Below are positions 10,996 through 22,431 of a stretch of DNA of 64,000 nt, in pieces. The translations under genes and the position numbers were made by a program. Position 1 is the stretch's first letter. Each line of letters opens with the position of its first letter. Origin of the DNA: Arion vulgaris (taxonomy: Eukaryota > Mollusca > Gastropoda > Stylommatophora > Arionidae); assembly GCA_020796225.1 (NCBI GenBank), contig CM036760.1, forward strand, positions 4,768,501-4,832,500. The letters run 5' to 3'. The notes under the pieces are model-generated. The model searched no databases. It saw nothing but the letters and a program-made list of their open reading frames with translations, and was not told the origin of the DNA.

Positions 10996-11329
10996 CGCAG
11001 CTCGTTTTTTTTTTTGCTCTTGTGAGGATTTCGGTATCTGGAATTTTGTCATGCCAGCTTATTTTTAGACATCGTCAATTGTCAGTTTACAGTTTCGTAT
11101 CTAGCTATTCAAACAACATAATGTTAGGGATTATTGATTACTAAACAAACATCATAGCACGCCAGGCAGATCATTAGATGCGCAGTCTTCTCCAACAGAT
11201 GTCGACATGTATGCATACTGACTGCATCCGTGGCTGGCTGGATATACACACTGCTCACTATGTCATGCAGTTCTGCTGTTAAAAAAGTTAATTGCATATC
11301 CTTTACAGGACTTTGCGAATCAACCCCAG

Positions 11330-11525
11330 CTTTTAACGCTGTTTGTGATTTTTCTAGGCATTATTACGTTCAGTAGTTTGTCATTGCTTTCTGAACGGGT
11401 GGTGCCATCGTCCTTTGTTAAAATCCACGCAAATAATTTGCAACCAAACTGTCTGCAGCGTGATTCGAACTCAGAACGTCGGGGTTAATAGACCGAGTCA
11501 CTAACCCTTAAGTCACAGACGCCAC
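11330..11525 (-). mobile_element. SINE-I copy
   Basis: Minus-strand head CGTCTGTGACTTAAGGGTTA with a degenerate B box, and a body with TCAGAAAGCAATGACAAAC. More diverged than the 6595 copy. Confidence 0.6.
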
Positions 11526-11700
11526 CAGATGTGTAATTCCAAACTCCTTATACAGCTGGATGGATTCAGCATTAATTTTAGTGCCCTCATTCAACAGACA
11601 GTCGCCAAAATGTTGAAAAACATCCCTGTTATCTATACTCAAATACCGGGCGATCAGTGCTGTTGATGCAAGTATGTAAGTTTTTTCATTGCCCAAATAC
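11505..11700 (-). mobile_element. LINE-e RNase H fragment
   Basis: The minus strand reads GDCLLNEGTKINAESIQLYK and EFGITHLV, preceded by a match to the GNERADRLASTA RNase H end. It aligns with 27625-28070. Confidence 0.6.
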
Positions 11701-12128
11701 CAGAACTTCTAGGACAGTAGAGCTAGGAATGCATTTGGAGAGTGGACATCTCAATATACAATATCCACTCAGAACACACCCTGCCATTTTGAACTTTCCG
11801 AAGTATTGACTGAGAATTAGATGCATCCGTCATGTTCACACATCTGCTGTTTCATTTACGTGCCTCGGGACTGCTCCGTATCATACTACAGAAGCTGATA
11901 TCACCTGGTTATTGTATCATACTCAATAACGGCCGCAATCTTTATTCTGATATATGGAAGTAGTTGTCCTATAGTGCTCTATACACTTAGTCTTCAGTCT
12001 AAAATACACAGTGCACATAAACGTACTCAACTTCGTATACAAGACCATCAGTCAAATATAAATATATTGCAAACATAAATTATACACTACGCTATATAGA
12101 AGATATTTCAATCTACGATACATATTGC
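11701..12128. other. No gene or repeat recognised
   Basis: AT-rich, apparently single-copy sequence without a supported coding frame. Confidence 0.4.
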
Positions 12129-12293
12129 CAGTGGCGGCTGGTCATTAAGGGCCAGTGGGACCGGGCCCCATTAAAAATAATATGTAATGTGTATTTATTA
12201 CTTTATAAGTTAAAATATAACAACCCAAAACCATGATTTTTCCTAAAATTTCTTTCTGGCCCCACCAACAAAAATTATTACGAGCCGTCACTG
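12129..12293. mobile_element. Small hAT-like MITE
   Basis: This 165-bp element starts CAGTGGCGGCTGGTCATTA and ends in the near-complement (inverted: CAGTGACGGCTCGTAATAA). It is flanked by CATATTGC and CATTTTGC, an 8-bp target-site duplication with one mismatch. There is no coding capacity. The 8-bp duplication and CAGTG ends fit hAT. Confidence 0.8.
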
Positions 12294-12641
12294 CATTTTG
12301 CAAACAAGTATTGGTAATTGGTTACTAAACTGGAGTCACAGATTATCCGGACAGACCCATAGGTGCTCAGATTCCTCCAACAGAGATCGAAGGGTATGCT
12401 TCTGAGTTTTCGCTTGTCTCTTGTCTTTCAGCTCATCACTAAGTCTCTCATGACTGTTGATTTCCGTGTTGTCTCCTACCAAAAAAGCAAAGATGAAGTA
12501 CCCCCCGTATATTTAAACCTAGCCTGTGCGGTTGATATGGGGGATGTATACGTTAAGTTATAACAAAATATACTTCAATCAAAAATAGACATTGAACATC
12601 AAACATAAACTAGTACATAGACATATAATTATTGACATGGG

Positions 12642-12865
12642 GGAAGGAGAGGGTCTCAATGGCGAAGTGGTTAAGCCGTTTACCTGTCGGACTGAAGGTT
12701 GTGGGTTTGAGTCCGGAATGAAACATATGTGCGATTTTTTCATGAGATCTCTGCGGATGTTGCCGGAGCTACGGAGTTCGTGCTTTGTGCAATGCTTTCG
12801 TACGGAACCATATGGAGAAACTCTGTTCAATTAAGTCAATCCTTCAACTTTGGACCCATTGTTAT
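12642..12865 (+). mobile_element. SINE-D copy with clear tRNA-like head
   Basis: A box TGGCGAAGTGGTTAAGCCG and B box GGGTTTGAGTCCGG are well preserved and resemble a Leu/Ser-type tRNA. The body has GGAGCTACGGAGTTCGTGC, and the copy ends near TCAATCCTTC. Confidence 0.85.
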
Positions 12866-12904
12866 ACTTATGTATATGTTCTACATTACATACAAGCATA
12901 CAGT

Positions 12905-13210
12905 TCTCCACATACATAGACATATTACAGCCTCATCATCATCATATAGCTTGTCCTGAGCAGAACTTTGCCACCCCAACAGTCCTCCGGAACTTCTCTC
13001 TCTCTCATAGACCAGATGTCCTGTATCTGCAGCCGCCATGTTCAAACCATCAGTTACATCATTAATCCATCTTCTCCGTGGTCTTCCTCTTCTTCTCTTT
13101 GCCAGTAACCTACTTCCATGATGGTCTTCTCCAGTCCTTCGTGTCTTTTCATATGTCCAGAATACCTCAATTTTCCTTTTCTTATTTGTAGCATCTGTAG
13201 AAGGCATGCA
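12905..13210 (-). mobile_element. LINE-f 3' end, copy 1
   Basis: The minus strand encodes AKRRRGRPRRRWINDVTDG, NMAAADTGHLVYERE and WQSSAQDKLYDDDEA, the C-terminus of a LINE protein ending in a GAT-type microsatellite tail. Other copies: 24745-24960 and 26265-26490. Confidence 0.85.
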
Positions 13211-13554
13211 GCCAGTCCCTCAACACCAGGTGGTAGCTAGCAGGCCAGACAGGTAGTTTAGATAGATAGGTTGGTAGATATGAAATTAGTTGACTGTAGT
13301 GTTTGCGCACCAAATTTGCACGTTAATAGCAGATAGCAACACTAGAACGAGACATTTACGTAGTGAAACTAGTTGACGTAGAATTGTGTAGTGACTGCGT
13401 AGCAACGTTACTGACAAAAAGTAGAACGACATAAACACTACGGCTGAACAGACGTGTTTTGATACACTCCTGAATTAACATTAAAGGAATATGAAACTAT
13501 AACGAGTGTTTGTATCATTTTACATTGTTGTGCAACTGTCATCAAGTGACAATT

Positions 13555-13840
13555 ACCAACCCACCCAGCAAACCAACCAGCTACAACTACAACACATCAA
13601 CCAATTTTCTTTGCGTTCTTTCTGGATTTGTTCTCTTCTCTGTCCAAGATATACAAAAGACTCTTCTGTAACTTTTATATTCAAAATAACATATATATTT
13701 TCCCACTGCCTTATTAAATGTCCATGCTTCACACCCATACGCTGCCACTGGGAATATGTATGCTCTTAGTATTCTGATCTTTGTTCTTCTATTATTTCCA
13801 TTCGACACTGTTTTTAGTTATTTAATTGATTACAGTCTAC
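13555..13840 (-). mobile_element. LINE-h reverse-transcriptase C-terminal fragment
   Basis: The minus strand reads RTKIRILRAYIFPVAAYGCE, AWTFNKAVGKYICYFEYK and VFCISWTEKRTN. This is the region after the polymerase domain of RTE/Jockey-like LINEs. Same type as 60235-60717. Confidence 0.8.
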
Positions 13841-14194
13841 GATACATAATGTACAGGAAATGTCCACCCAAATATATAAGTCCTCTCTCTAAATTTAAAC
13901 TGACATCTACACGTCTTTAATGGTCGATCCAGACAAACCCGTTGGGACATTAATCTCAATTTGCTGAAAACAATTTTCCCGTTGCCAACTGGTATTATAT
14001 AACACTTTACTATTGTACCATCACTGACAACATGGCAATGTCTGACACTAACATTAACTTTCAGTGCTAGCGGTAGTTAAACGTCATTATCGCAATTAAA
14101 TGTTGTAAAGTTAATAGGCGGCAGTGCAACTTAAACTCATTAGCTAACACTGTGTTTGGGATATGTTATTGTCATATTATTAGTAAGTGTAGAA

Positions 14195-14735
14195 GCATAG
14201 TTGTTGTAGTAGTAAAAGTAGTGCAATAGTAATAGTAGTAATAGTAGTAACAGTAGCAGTAGTAGTTGTAGCAGTAAAAGTAGTTGTAGTAGTATAGTAT
14301 AGTAATAATAGTAGTAGTAGTAGTAGTAGTAATGTTGCAGTACATAGTAGCGGTAGTAGTAGAGTGTGGTAGTAGTAGTAGTAAGAGCAGTTAGTGCAGT
14401 AGTAGTGTAGTAGTGATAGCAGTAGTAGAGTAGTAAGTGCAGTGCAGTGAGTAGCAGTAGTAGCAATAGTGGTAGCAGTATGTGAGTAGTAGTAGTGGCA
14501 GGTAGAGCAGTAGTGGTGCGATGTAGCAGTGTAGCGGTAGTAGTGTGAGTGCAGTCGAGCTAGTAGCAGTAGGTAGTAGCAGTAGTAGTAGCGAGTAGGT
14601 AGTGGTGAGCGCAGCAGTGAGTAGCAATGTGGTGCAGTAGTAGCAGTGGTAATGTAGTAGTAGTAGTAGCAGTAGTACTAGCAGTAGTAGTAGTAGTAGT
14701 AAAAGTAGTTGCAAATGTAGCAGTGGTAGTAGTAT
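14195..14735. repeat. Imperfect GTA/GCA trinucleotide array
   Basis: About 540 bp of GTA, GCA and GTG triplets with interruptions. Open frames on either strand (poly Leu/Tyr/Thr) are by-products. Confidence 0.95.
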
Positions 14736-14744
14736 TTAACTCTA

Positions 14745-14945
14745 CATGTTGTGTGTTGTGCGAGAAGTGAAATTCTTAACCCCTCTTGTATCCTTTGCTT
14801 GATAAAGGCCTTTTGATCGAAACGTTGCTGTGTATTGATATTGTTTTTGTATGTGGTAAAACTACAGTACTTTGTTTTTACGTGTTTCACCATTGCTACA
14901 TAGTTGTACTGCAGTCTTCCCTAATACTATATCGGCTGAGAGAGG
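14745..14945 (+). repeat. Repeat F copy
   Basis: Contains TGTATCCTTTGCTTGATAAA, GGCC, TTTT and GATCGAAACGTTGCTG, then AACTACAGTACTTTG and GTACTGCAGTCTTCCC. Confidence 0.8.
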
Positions 14946-15017
14946 AGAAGTAGTTAAACCGTCACTGTGTACGTTTCCACTCCCGTTGAGAAACACTAAT
15001 CTAGAAGTATAGTAAGT

Positions 15018-15219
15018 GCCCGCCTGCCCAGCATGTTCGTAGTGCGTTGGACGACGGATGACAAGCCCCCTGTGATTGCGTGTTCAATTCCGCGGGCTGG
15101 CAGAAAAGCGACAGGTTCTTAAGATTTACGGTGTTCGTGGCACTGAACCGAAGGGTTACGATTTCCATGGCACCGAGCACAAGAACTGAAAGCTCAAATG
15201 CTTCTGGATAAAAAAAAAT
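15018..15219 (+). mobile_element. SINE-A copy 3
   Basis: Plus-strand copy from GCCCGCCTGCCCAGCATG to an A run at about 15211-15218. Confidence 0.9.
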
Positions 15220-15629
15220 GTATAGTAAGTCAATTATCTACGCTGATCCCAAAGTGTTGCGTAATAAAATATGTTTCCTATTTGCAACTTCGTACGTCAC
15301 AAACAGAACAAATTAAATACAGAAAACAGAAACAGATCCAGTTGCACTTCTAATGACTTCAAACTCATTTTGTATGTTTGTTTTTTACTGATTGAGTTTC
15401 TTAAATTACAAAGAAATCATTGCAATTATTTTAAAGTAAACATTTCAAAACATTGATCAGACTTTGAGAAACATGGTTCTATAACAGAAAGCAGACACTG
15501 TTTATAAACAGTAGCGAACTGCAGACAAAAGGCGCTCATTTATAAACTAAAGAAAGCATTATCTTTTGAAAATAAAATCTAGCGATCACAAAGTTAAACA
15601 AAGTTAGTGTACAAGATTCGTCTGTATTT

Positions 15630-15742
15630 TTCAATGTGAAATAAAATATTGCATGTTTACTTCTTTGTGAAATAAAATGTTGCATGTTTACTCTTGTGAA
15701 ATAAAATGTTGCATGTTTACTTCTTTGTGAAATAAAATGTTC
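15630..15742. repeat. 31-bp tandem repeat, about 3.5 copies
   Basis: Unit GTGAAATAAAATGTTGCATG plus TTTACTTCTTT. A stray unit is at 15945-15985, on the other side of the repeat-F copy, which probably split the array. Confidence 0.85.
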
Positions 15743-15804
15743 CCAGATTTTCATTAGAAACGTTTGTTTTTGGTCGTCCATTTGTTTTTTTAATTTGTCA
15801 CTCC

Positions 15805-15945
15805 TATTGTTCGTTTGCTTGATAAAGGCCTTGTTGGTCGAAACGTTGCTGTATTTTGTCATTGTTTATGTAATTTGTAAAACTACAGTACTTTGTGATT
15901 ACGTGTTTTGCCAATCAAATAGATTTACTGCAGTCTCATCTATTC
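15805..15945 (+). repeat. Repeat F copy inside the 31-bp array
   Basis: Contains GCTTGATAAAGGCCTTG, TTGGTCGAAACGTTGCTG, AACTACAGTACTTTG and TTTACTGCAGTCTC. The 31-bp unit lies on both sides. Confidence 0.8.
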
Positions 15946-16023
15946 TGGAAATAAAATGTTGCATGTTTACTTCTATGTGAAATAAGCTGTCGTCTGTTTT
16001 CAAAACATCAAGAAAGTGTTTAC

Positions 16024-16228
16024 ATTTTTGTCCCGATCCAGAAGCACTTGAACTTTCAGCTCTTCGGTTCGGTGCCATGGACATCGTAACCCTTCGGTTC
16101 GGTGCCACGAACACCGTCAATCTGGAGAACCTGTGGCTTTTCTGCCAACCCGCGGAATTGAACACGCATTCACAGAGGGATTTTCACACGTCGTCCAATG
16201 CGCTACGAACATGCTGGGCAGGCGGGCA
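16024..16228 (-). mobile_element. SINE-A copy 4
   Basis: Minus-strand copy ending at GCTGGGCAGGCGGGC. B-box complement CGGAATTGAACACGC. Confidence 0.88.
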
Positions 16229-16654
16229 AAGTGTTTACATAATTTCAGCTTGCTCCAGTAGTAAATATTTGAAATGTGACAAACAAGGGTTAGAACTATG
16301 ATCACACATCAATGTTAACTGAGGTTAAACTTCAGCGAGTTTAACTGTTGATAGCATAGTAGATCATGAGCGTATCAACATAGATGTCTTCTTTGAGTTT
16401 CTGGTTATTTCTCTATGGTTAAGTAATGAGACATTTAATTTCAATAAACAAATATAGTGGCATTTGTTTTGTTGACAAGAAAGACATTACAAATGTCTTT
16501 ATTTATTTCTTTTAAAGTATTTTATTGCAACATGTGGAAGGGGAAGGCCTCCGTATGTTGATGGGGCTCGCAAGGGAAGCAAAGAATAGTAATACTGCGT
16601 CTTACAAGGCATGTCGTAAGAGACGATTGATGTAGGATGTGGGAAGATACCTAA

Positions 16655-16867
16655 TTTTTTTAATTTTTTTCCGATCCAGAAGCACTTGAGTTTTTCAGCT
16701 CTTCGGCTCGGTGCCACGGACATCGTAACCTTTCGGTTCGGTGCCACGAACACCGTAAATCTGGGGAATCTGTGACTTTTTCTGCCATCCCGCGGAATTG
16801 AACCCGCACACACAGAGGGATAGTCACCCATAGTCCAACGCACTACGAACACGCTGGGCAGACGGGC
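16655..16867 (-). mobile_element. SINE-A copy 5, inserted in SINE-B
   Basis: Minus-strand copy flanked by AAGATACCTAA (16644-16654) and AAGATACCCTAA (16868-16879), a target-site duplication with one extra base. Confidence 0.9.
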
Positions 16868-16973
16868 AAGATACCCTAATAAATAATAAGCGTCGCAGAA
16901 ATCGGATGGCTGGCCTACTTGTAGGTGCATAGCTGGCATAACGTACAATCGCTCTCATACTCAGATCACATAC

Positions 16974-17217
16974 TTCTTTTTCGAACGGTCCATATGTACC
17001 ACTTGTGTGATTTGTACGTGATCCGAGCCCTAGAGCGATTGTACGTTGTGCCAGTTATGCTCCTACGAGTAGGCCAGCACATCCGATTTATGCGCTGTTT
17101 TTTATTTACTAGGATAGCATCCCTAGGGCCTACATCAGTTGTCTCTTACGACATGCATTGTAGGTTGCAGTGGTACTATTCTTTGCTTCCTTGCGGGCCC
17201 CAGCAGCACACGGGCGA
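16974..17217 (-). mobile_element. SINE-B copy 5, inserted in a plus-strand SINE-B
   Basis: Minus-strand copy flanked by GATCACATAC (16964-16973) and GATCGCATAC (17218-17227), a 10-bp duplication with one mismatch. Confidence 0.88.
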
Positions 17218-17289
17218 GATCGCATACAGATCACAAAGAATGATTTAGCTAGTGGTCAATATGGAACTCTCGAAGAGGAAGAAGAAGGT

Positions 17290-17545
17290 AGGGGAAGTGG
17301 GGGCTCACTATTGCGAGGTGGTTAGGCAGTTTAACTTGCGCTATGAAGGTTGTGAGTTCAGATCTGTGTCGTTTGGTTCAAGAGTGCATTTTCCCAGAGA
17401 TCCCTAAGGACTGTTGCTTGAGTTACGGAGTCTCATCTCGGTATGTGGTATGGTATCTCTGTTAAGAGTGATCGAGCCTTATGGGGAAACACTGTGAAAT
17501 TAAGTTAATTCTCTGTCTTTAAACCCTTTTTTTTTTTTTTTTTTA
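17290..17545 (+). mobile_element. SINE-D copy
   Basis: Head TTGCGAGGTGGTTAGGCAG with a diverged B box (TGTGAGTTCAGATC). Body CCCAGAGATCCCTAAGGACT, ending TTTAAACCC then a T run. Confidence 0.75.
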
Positions 17546-18129
17546 CATGTGGTCACTGGAGGGAATTGTGCATATGTATTTCAGAATTGAAACCAAATTA
17601 ATGACATACGCTAGAGAGGAAAGAACTGCCTTGTTTTTAATCATCAAGCATAGATTAAATTCGGTTAAAGATTTTACAAACCTGGGTCGATTTTTAGAAC
17701 ACGGAAGATTAAATAACGGAATCCGTAGAATTTTAGCATAAAGAAGAAACAAACACAATTTACGAAGTATACACAAGAGTTTGTTCTGAACTAACTGATC
17801 TTCTTGTCCTGACGTTGTGGGAGATCCAGAGTTGGTGATTGGGGGATGGGGGAGGAGGAGATGAAAGAATTAGACAAAATGAAAAGTGGAAAATAAGTTT
17901 TGTTAGTAGCAAAGAGATATCTAGACGTAAATATTTATGGATATTGAAAATTATATACAAGAAGAAATTCACTGAGAAATAAAATATGTTTTTGTTACTA
18001 GTGGCCAAGGATTTTGTATAGTCATCTTCTTCTTCTGTGATATATCAGCAGTTGGGCTTTTATCTTATGACTCAAAGTCACGTGACGCTGTTTATAAAAG
18101 ACACGACCTAGTGGAGCTCTTTTTTTTGG
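17546..18129. other. No gene seen
   Basis: AT-rich sequence with no recognised family. Short ORFs on both strands have no recognisable content. Confidence 0.4.
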
Positions 18130-18262
18130 AGATCTAGCTGGCAATGTTCTTCAAAAAGCGCGTATGTAGGTCTAGGCAATGGGTGCCGTAAAAAATAAAG
18201 TTTTATGGTTCGAATCCTGCGTGTGATAACTTTTTTTTCAGGAAACCTCTAACACTTGTTCC
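18130..18262 (+). mobile_element. SINE-G copy
   Basis: Contains a B-box-like TGGTTCGAATCCTGCGTG and then TTTTTTCAGGAAACCTCTAA. Relatives lie at 35320-35460 and 47460-47585, all ending near a CTGTTTATT or CTTGTTCC-like segment. Confidence 0.55.
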
Positions 18263-18267
18263 TTGTC

Positions 18268-18515
18268 TCGCCCGTGTGGTGCCGGCCCTGCAAGGGAATC
18301 AAATAATAGTACCACTGCAACCTTCAAGAAGACTAATATAGGACGTAGGGAAAAGCTACCCTAGTAAATAAAAAACTCCTCAGAAATCGGATGTGATGGC
18401 CTAATTGTAGGTGAATAACTGGCACAACGTACAATCGCTCTTAGGTTCAGATCACATACAAATCAAACAGAGTGCTTAACTTGGAGCGTTAGAAGAAGTT
18501 CATGTCTATTTGTTG
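18268..18515 (+). mobile_element. SINE-B copy 6
   Basis: From CGCCCGTGTGGTGCCGGCC to a degraded GAAGAAG tail. The GTCGTAAGAGGCGACT core is partly deleted. Confidence 0.85.
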
Positions 18516-18547
18516 ACCATAATTAATGGCTTCGATGCTTTCCTGAT

Positions 18548-18925
18548 GTTCTTAAACTCTTTATTCTATCATAACAAAAGTTCTCTTGATGTTCTTACAA
18601 CTCTTTATTCTATCAGAACAAAAGTTCTCCTGATGTTCTTAAAACTCTTTATTCTATCATAACAAAAGTTCTCCTGATGTTCTTAAAACTCTTTATTCTA
18701 TCATAACAAAAGTTCTCCTGATGTTCTTACAACTCTTTATTCTATCACAACAAAAGTTCTCCTGATGTTCTTAAACTCTTATTCTATCAGAACAAAAGTT
18801 CTCCTGATGTTCTTACAACTCTTTATTCTATCATAACAAAAGTTCTCCTGATGTTCTTACAACTCTTTATTCTATCACAACAAAAGTTCTCCTGATGTTC
18901 TTAAACTCTTTATTCTAATCATAAC
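18548..18925. repeat. 43-44-bp minisatellite, about 8.5 copies
   Basis: Unit GATGTTCTTAAAACTCTTTA plus TTCTATCATAACAAAAGTTC and TCCT. Units alternate AAAACTC/ACAACTC and CATAAC/CACAAC/CAGAAC variants. Confidence 0.95.
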
Positions 18926-19394
18926 AAGAGAGAGAAATAAACCAAGTAGGAAATTAAACATGTCGACTACCAGACATCAATCAATTCATCACATGTCGTC
19001 TCCGCACATAAGGGTGACTGTAATGACTCTTCAGTAAGTTCAGTTATTTGCTGTGAATGTACACTCTGCGGGCAGAAATTTGTCTGTACACTTTCTGATG
19101 TCTCTCTCCCAAATATGTATCTGAATTCCTCTTGATATTCTGTTTTCTTCCTTCCATACCAAGATGGATAAGGTGGTCATCAAAACTGACTCCTGACAAT
19201 TTAGTTATTTTTTCTCTTCTCTTCCAGTTAAACTCGCGCTAATCTTCTGTATATCCACATTTCATTAGTTACAACTCTTCTCTCCATCTGTTTGTTCCAT
19301 GAATATACGTAGCCATTGGCAAGTATTATCTTGTGTGTATGTTATTTGTTTCGGTGTTAATACAATGTTATGTTGTGAAATATGTTATTGGTTA
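18926..19394. other. No gene seen
   Basis: Apparently single-copy. No exon-like frame was found here when searching for the missing 3' exon of the GTPase. Confidence 0.35.
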
Positions 19395-19870
19395 TTAGAC
19401 TAGACACAATCAAGACTAGACTAGAATAACCAGACCCCATTAGACCAGACTAGACTAAACTAGACCAGATTAGACTAAACTAGACCAGACTAGACTAGGC
19501 TAGACAAGACTAGATTATACTCGAATAGAGCAGACTACACAAGACTAGACTAGACCAGATTAAACTAGACTAGACTAGACAAGACTAGATTAGACGAAAC
19601 TAGACCACACTAGACTAGATAAGACTAGATTAGACGAAACTAGACCAGACTAGATTAGACAAAACTAGATTAGACGAAACTAGACCAGACTAAACTAAAC
19701 AAGACTAGAATAGACGAAACTAGATCAGACTAGACTAGACAAGACTAGATTAGACGAAACTAGACCAGACTAGACTAGACTAGATTAGACCAGACTACAC
19801 TTGACAAGACTAGACTAGACTAAACTAGACCAGACTAGACTAGACAAGACCCAGACTAGACTATATTAGA
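19395..19870. repeat. AGACT-based pentamer/decamer array
   Basis: About 475 bp built from AGACT, AGACC, AGATT and AAACT pentamers with a loose higher-order period. 19870-19950 continues as GTAG/GACA simple sequence. Confidence 0.95.
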
Positions 19871-19950
19871 TTAGATTAGGTAAATAGATAGGTAGGTAGG
19901 TAAGTATGTAGACAGTCAGACAGTCAGACAGACCGATAGATTCGATTAGA

Positions 19951-20429
19951 TTATGAATATTTGTATTGGCGCCAATATATATATGAGACCTAAGGAATTG
20001 AGAAGCACACAGCGCATCAAATCTCACAGTACGATTTGACAATGTTACATAAATTGTCAATGGTGGCTAAACAGCGATGCACATTCGCTTGGTATCTTCG
20101 CTATGTGAAAACTAACTATTGAGCTGATAAAGACTACCAGAGCATATTTTGGAAGCTGACGTGGGCATCATGCCATAAGCTATGCGAATCCACTTATTGC
20201 GTGATCTCTTTGGGGAATTAAAAAGCAATTTTAAATTGTAAAAACGGGATAAACAATGTTGATGAAGTAAGCTTATGATACAGCAATGTTCCCTGGTTAT
20301 AGTTCGATGGGGCTAGTATTCAAGCGTTATTGTTAATAGACAATTTGTTACTTGTGTCTTGTTGTTTATTGGTGTTTGTACTAGAACTGTCAATTTGTAA
20401 CCATTCTTTGTGATTTATTTGATATTTCT
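19951..20429. other. No gene or repeat recognised
   Basis: Neither strand shows a supported coding frame. Confidence 0.35.
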
Positions 20430-21100
20430 TCTTCTTCTTCCTCTTCACCTTTCAACTCTGAACTGAGCACAGGTCTTCAACAAACTTCTTCCAGCTCTTC
20501 CCCTCTCCTGCTATCTCTTCCAATTATTTCCATGTTTTACCTATCCTTTTAATATCAGCCGCCAAGCGCTCTTCTCCAGGTATGTCTAGGCTTTCCCCTA
20601 CTCCAAGCGGGCTCCAAAACAGTGCCTGTCTTGCAATGTTTTCGGTCGGTCTTCTCAATGTGTGTCATATCCATCACCTGCCTCTCTTCCTTAGCTCTTT
20701 CTCCACTGGTATCTGTTTAGTTCTTTCTCTGAGTTCCTCGTTCGTAAATCGTATCACACCATCCCAGTTCCTCTATTCTAAGTAAACATCCATTATGAAG
20801 GTCTGTAGTTTTCTGATGGTTTCTTTTGTTGTCTTCCATGTTTCGAGCCATAGAACAGCACTGACTTCACATTTGATTGAAAGATTCTCAGCTTTGTGTT
20901 TGTTTTGATCTTCTTTGACTTCCATATCTTACTCAATGCAATAACGTTTTCCCTTACTCTTTGTATTTTTATCGTGACATCTTTGTTTGTTCCTCTTTCT
21001 GTGTCTATGCTGCTACCAAGGTAAGTGTATGATTCTACATCCTGTAGAGCTGTTTCCTCCAACATAATCCGGTTTTGATATTTAAGTCCAGGAATCAAAT
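20430..21100 (-). mobile_element. LINE-g 3' end, copy 1
   Basis: The minus strand encodes ALQDVESYTYLGSSIDTERG, KDVTIKIQRVRENVIALSKI and TKLRIFQSNVKSVLFYGS, the post-polymerase region of an RTE-like LINE. The GKTW.ELE...R. tail with a GAAGAAG end is at 20430-20530. Frameshifts are present. Confidence 0.85.
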
Positions 21101-21314
21101 ACGATTAACCATGTTTTACTGCGGCTAAGCTGCGATACTTTGCTCCTTTAGGTCTAGCACATCCAATTTCAGCATGCATTTCTTCAGCTTCGCCTTTCTA
21201 TACGTACAAGAACACCGATATTTTTAAATTAATAAATGTAGACTGCATATTAGATGTCGGTGCAAAAATTTATTCTAGAAAATTCTTACACGAATTGTTA
21301 CTGTCTTTACATAA

Positions 21315-21425
21315 TAAACTTTCGCCGGTGCTACGAAGTTCGTCTGCTGCATTTATGGATTCTTCCAATGTAAGAAAGAGATTGCAGCACACATGGTTAT
21401 TCAATAAAGTGCAGTGACAATGCCT
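21315..21425 (+). mobile_element. SINE-E 3' fragment
   Basis: Contains CCGGTGCTACGAAGTTCGTC and AAGAAAGAGATTGCAGCACA, the 3' third of SINE-E. Confidence 0.65.
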
Positions 21426-21539
21426 CTAAGAATCAAACAATAATCCATCAAACATCCATCGTAATGTCTTTTCGTTGTTATTACTAAACTTGTTGTGTCC
21501 TTCTTCATCCATCAATTTCCTTCACTTATTCTTTTTCTG

Positions 21540-22130
21540 TTAGTGTCTCTGTGTCCTTCTTTCATCCATCGTTTTCCTTCACTTATTTCCTTTTTCTTCG
21601 AGTGTCTCTGTGTCCTTCTTTCATCCATCGTTTTCATTCACTTATTTCCTTTTTCTTCGAGTGTCTCTGTGTCCTTCTTTCATCCATCGTTTTCCTTCAC
21701 TTATTTCCTTTTTCTTCAGTGTCTCTATGTCTTCTTTCATCCATCGTTTTCTTCACTTATTTCCTTTTCTTCAGTGTCTCTGTGTCCTTCTTTCATCCAT
21801 CGTTTTCCTTCACTTATTTCCTTTTTCTTCGAGTGTCTCTGTGTCTTTCTTTCATCCATCGTTTTCCTTCACTTATTTCCTTTTTCTTCGAGTGTCTCTG
21901 TGTCCTTCTTTCATCCATCGTTTTCCTTCACTTATTTCCTTTTTCTTCGAGTGTCTCTGTGTCCTTCTTTCATCCATCGTTTTCATTCACTTATTTCCTT
22001 TTTCTTCGAGTGTCTCTGTGTCCTTCTTTCATCCATCGTTTTCCTTCACTTATTTCCTTTTTCTTCAAGTTTCTGTGTCTCTCATCCATCGTTCCTCCTT
22101 ATTCTTTCAGGTTCTGTTCTTTCATCCAGT
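21540..22130. repeat. 59-bp pyrimidine-rich minisatellite, about 10 copies
   Basis: Unit TGTCTCTGTGTCCTTCTTTC plus ATCCATCGTTTTCCTTCACT and TATTTCC.. CGAG. Because 59 is not a multiple of three, each frame cycles through all three phases and all remain open. The long Ser/Phe-rich ORFs are artefacts. Confidence 0.95.
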
Positions 22131-22204
22131 TCCTTCTTCTTTCATGCCTGTGTCCTTTATCCACGTTCTACTTATTTTCTTCAAGTTTCTAGTATTTGCT
22201 TTAC

Positions 22205-22405
22205 CTTCAGTTCCGAAGCTCGTGAGTTCGAACCGAACTGCGCCGTTCTGATCACGAGTGTATTTTTCCAGAGATCCCTATGATTGTTGCTGGCGCTACA
22301 GAGTTCATGCTTTGTCCAATACTTCTGGCAGAATGCGTGCCATTTCTGCGGAGTGGGATCGAGCCGTATGGCGTAAAACATGACACAATCAAATCAACCC
22401 TTCGG
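22205..22405 (+). mobile_element. SINE-D fragment
   Basis: B box GTGAGTTCGAACCGAAC, then CCAGAGATCCCTATGATTGT and CATTTCTGCGGAGTGGGATC. The A-box side is lost at the array boundary. Confidence 0.7.
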
Positions 22406-22431
22406 CACTAGACCTCTCATTAGATCAATGT

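Larger units (their letters stand above)
16545..17282 (+). mobile_element. SINE-B copy 4, interrupted twice
   Basis: A plus-strand SINE-B is split by SINE-A (16655-16867) and by an inverted SINE-B (16974-17217). Its pieces are 16545-16654, 16868-16973 and 17218-17282. It ends in AAGAGGAAGAAGAAG. Confidence 0.85.

Noticed and set aside
12642..12720. Possible functional tRNA gene
   Set aside because: A and B boxes are present but the sequence continues into a repeated SINE-D body and does not fold as a complete tRNA with a proper acceptor end.
21495..22283. Open frames up to 262 codons, Ser/Phe-rich
   Set aside because: By-product of the 59-bp array, which has no stop in any plus-strand frame.
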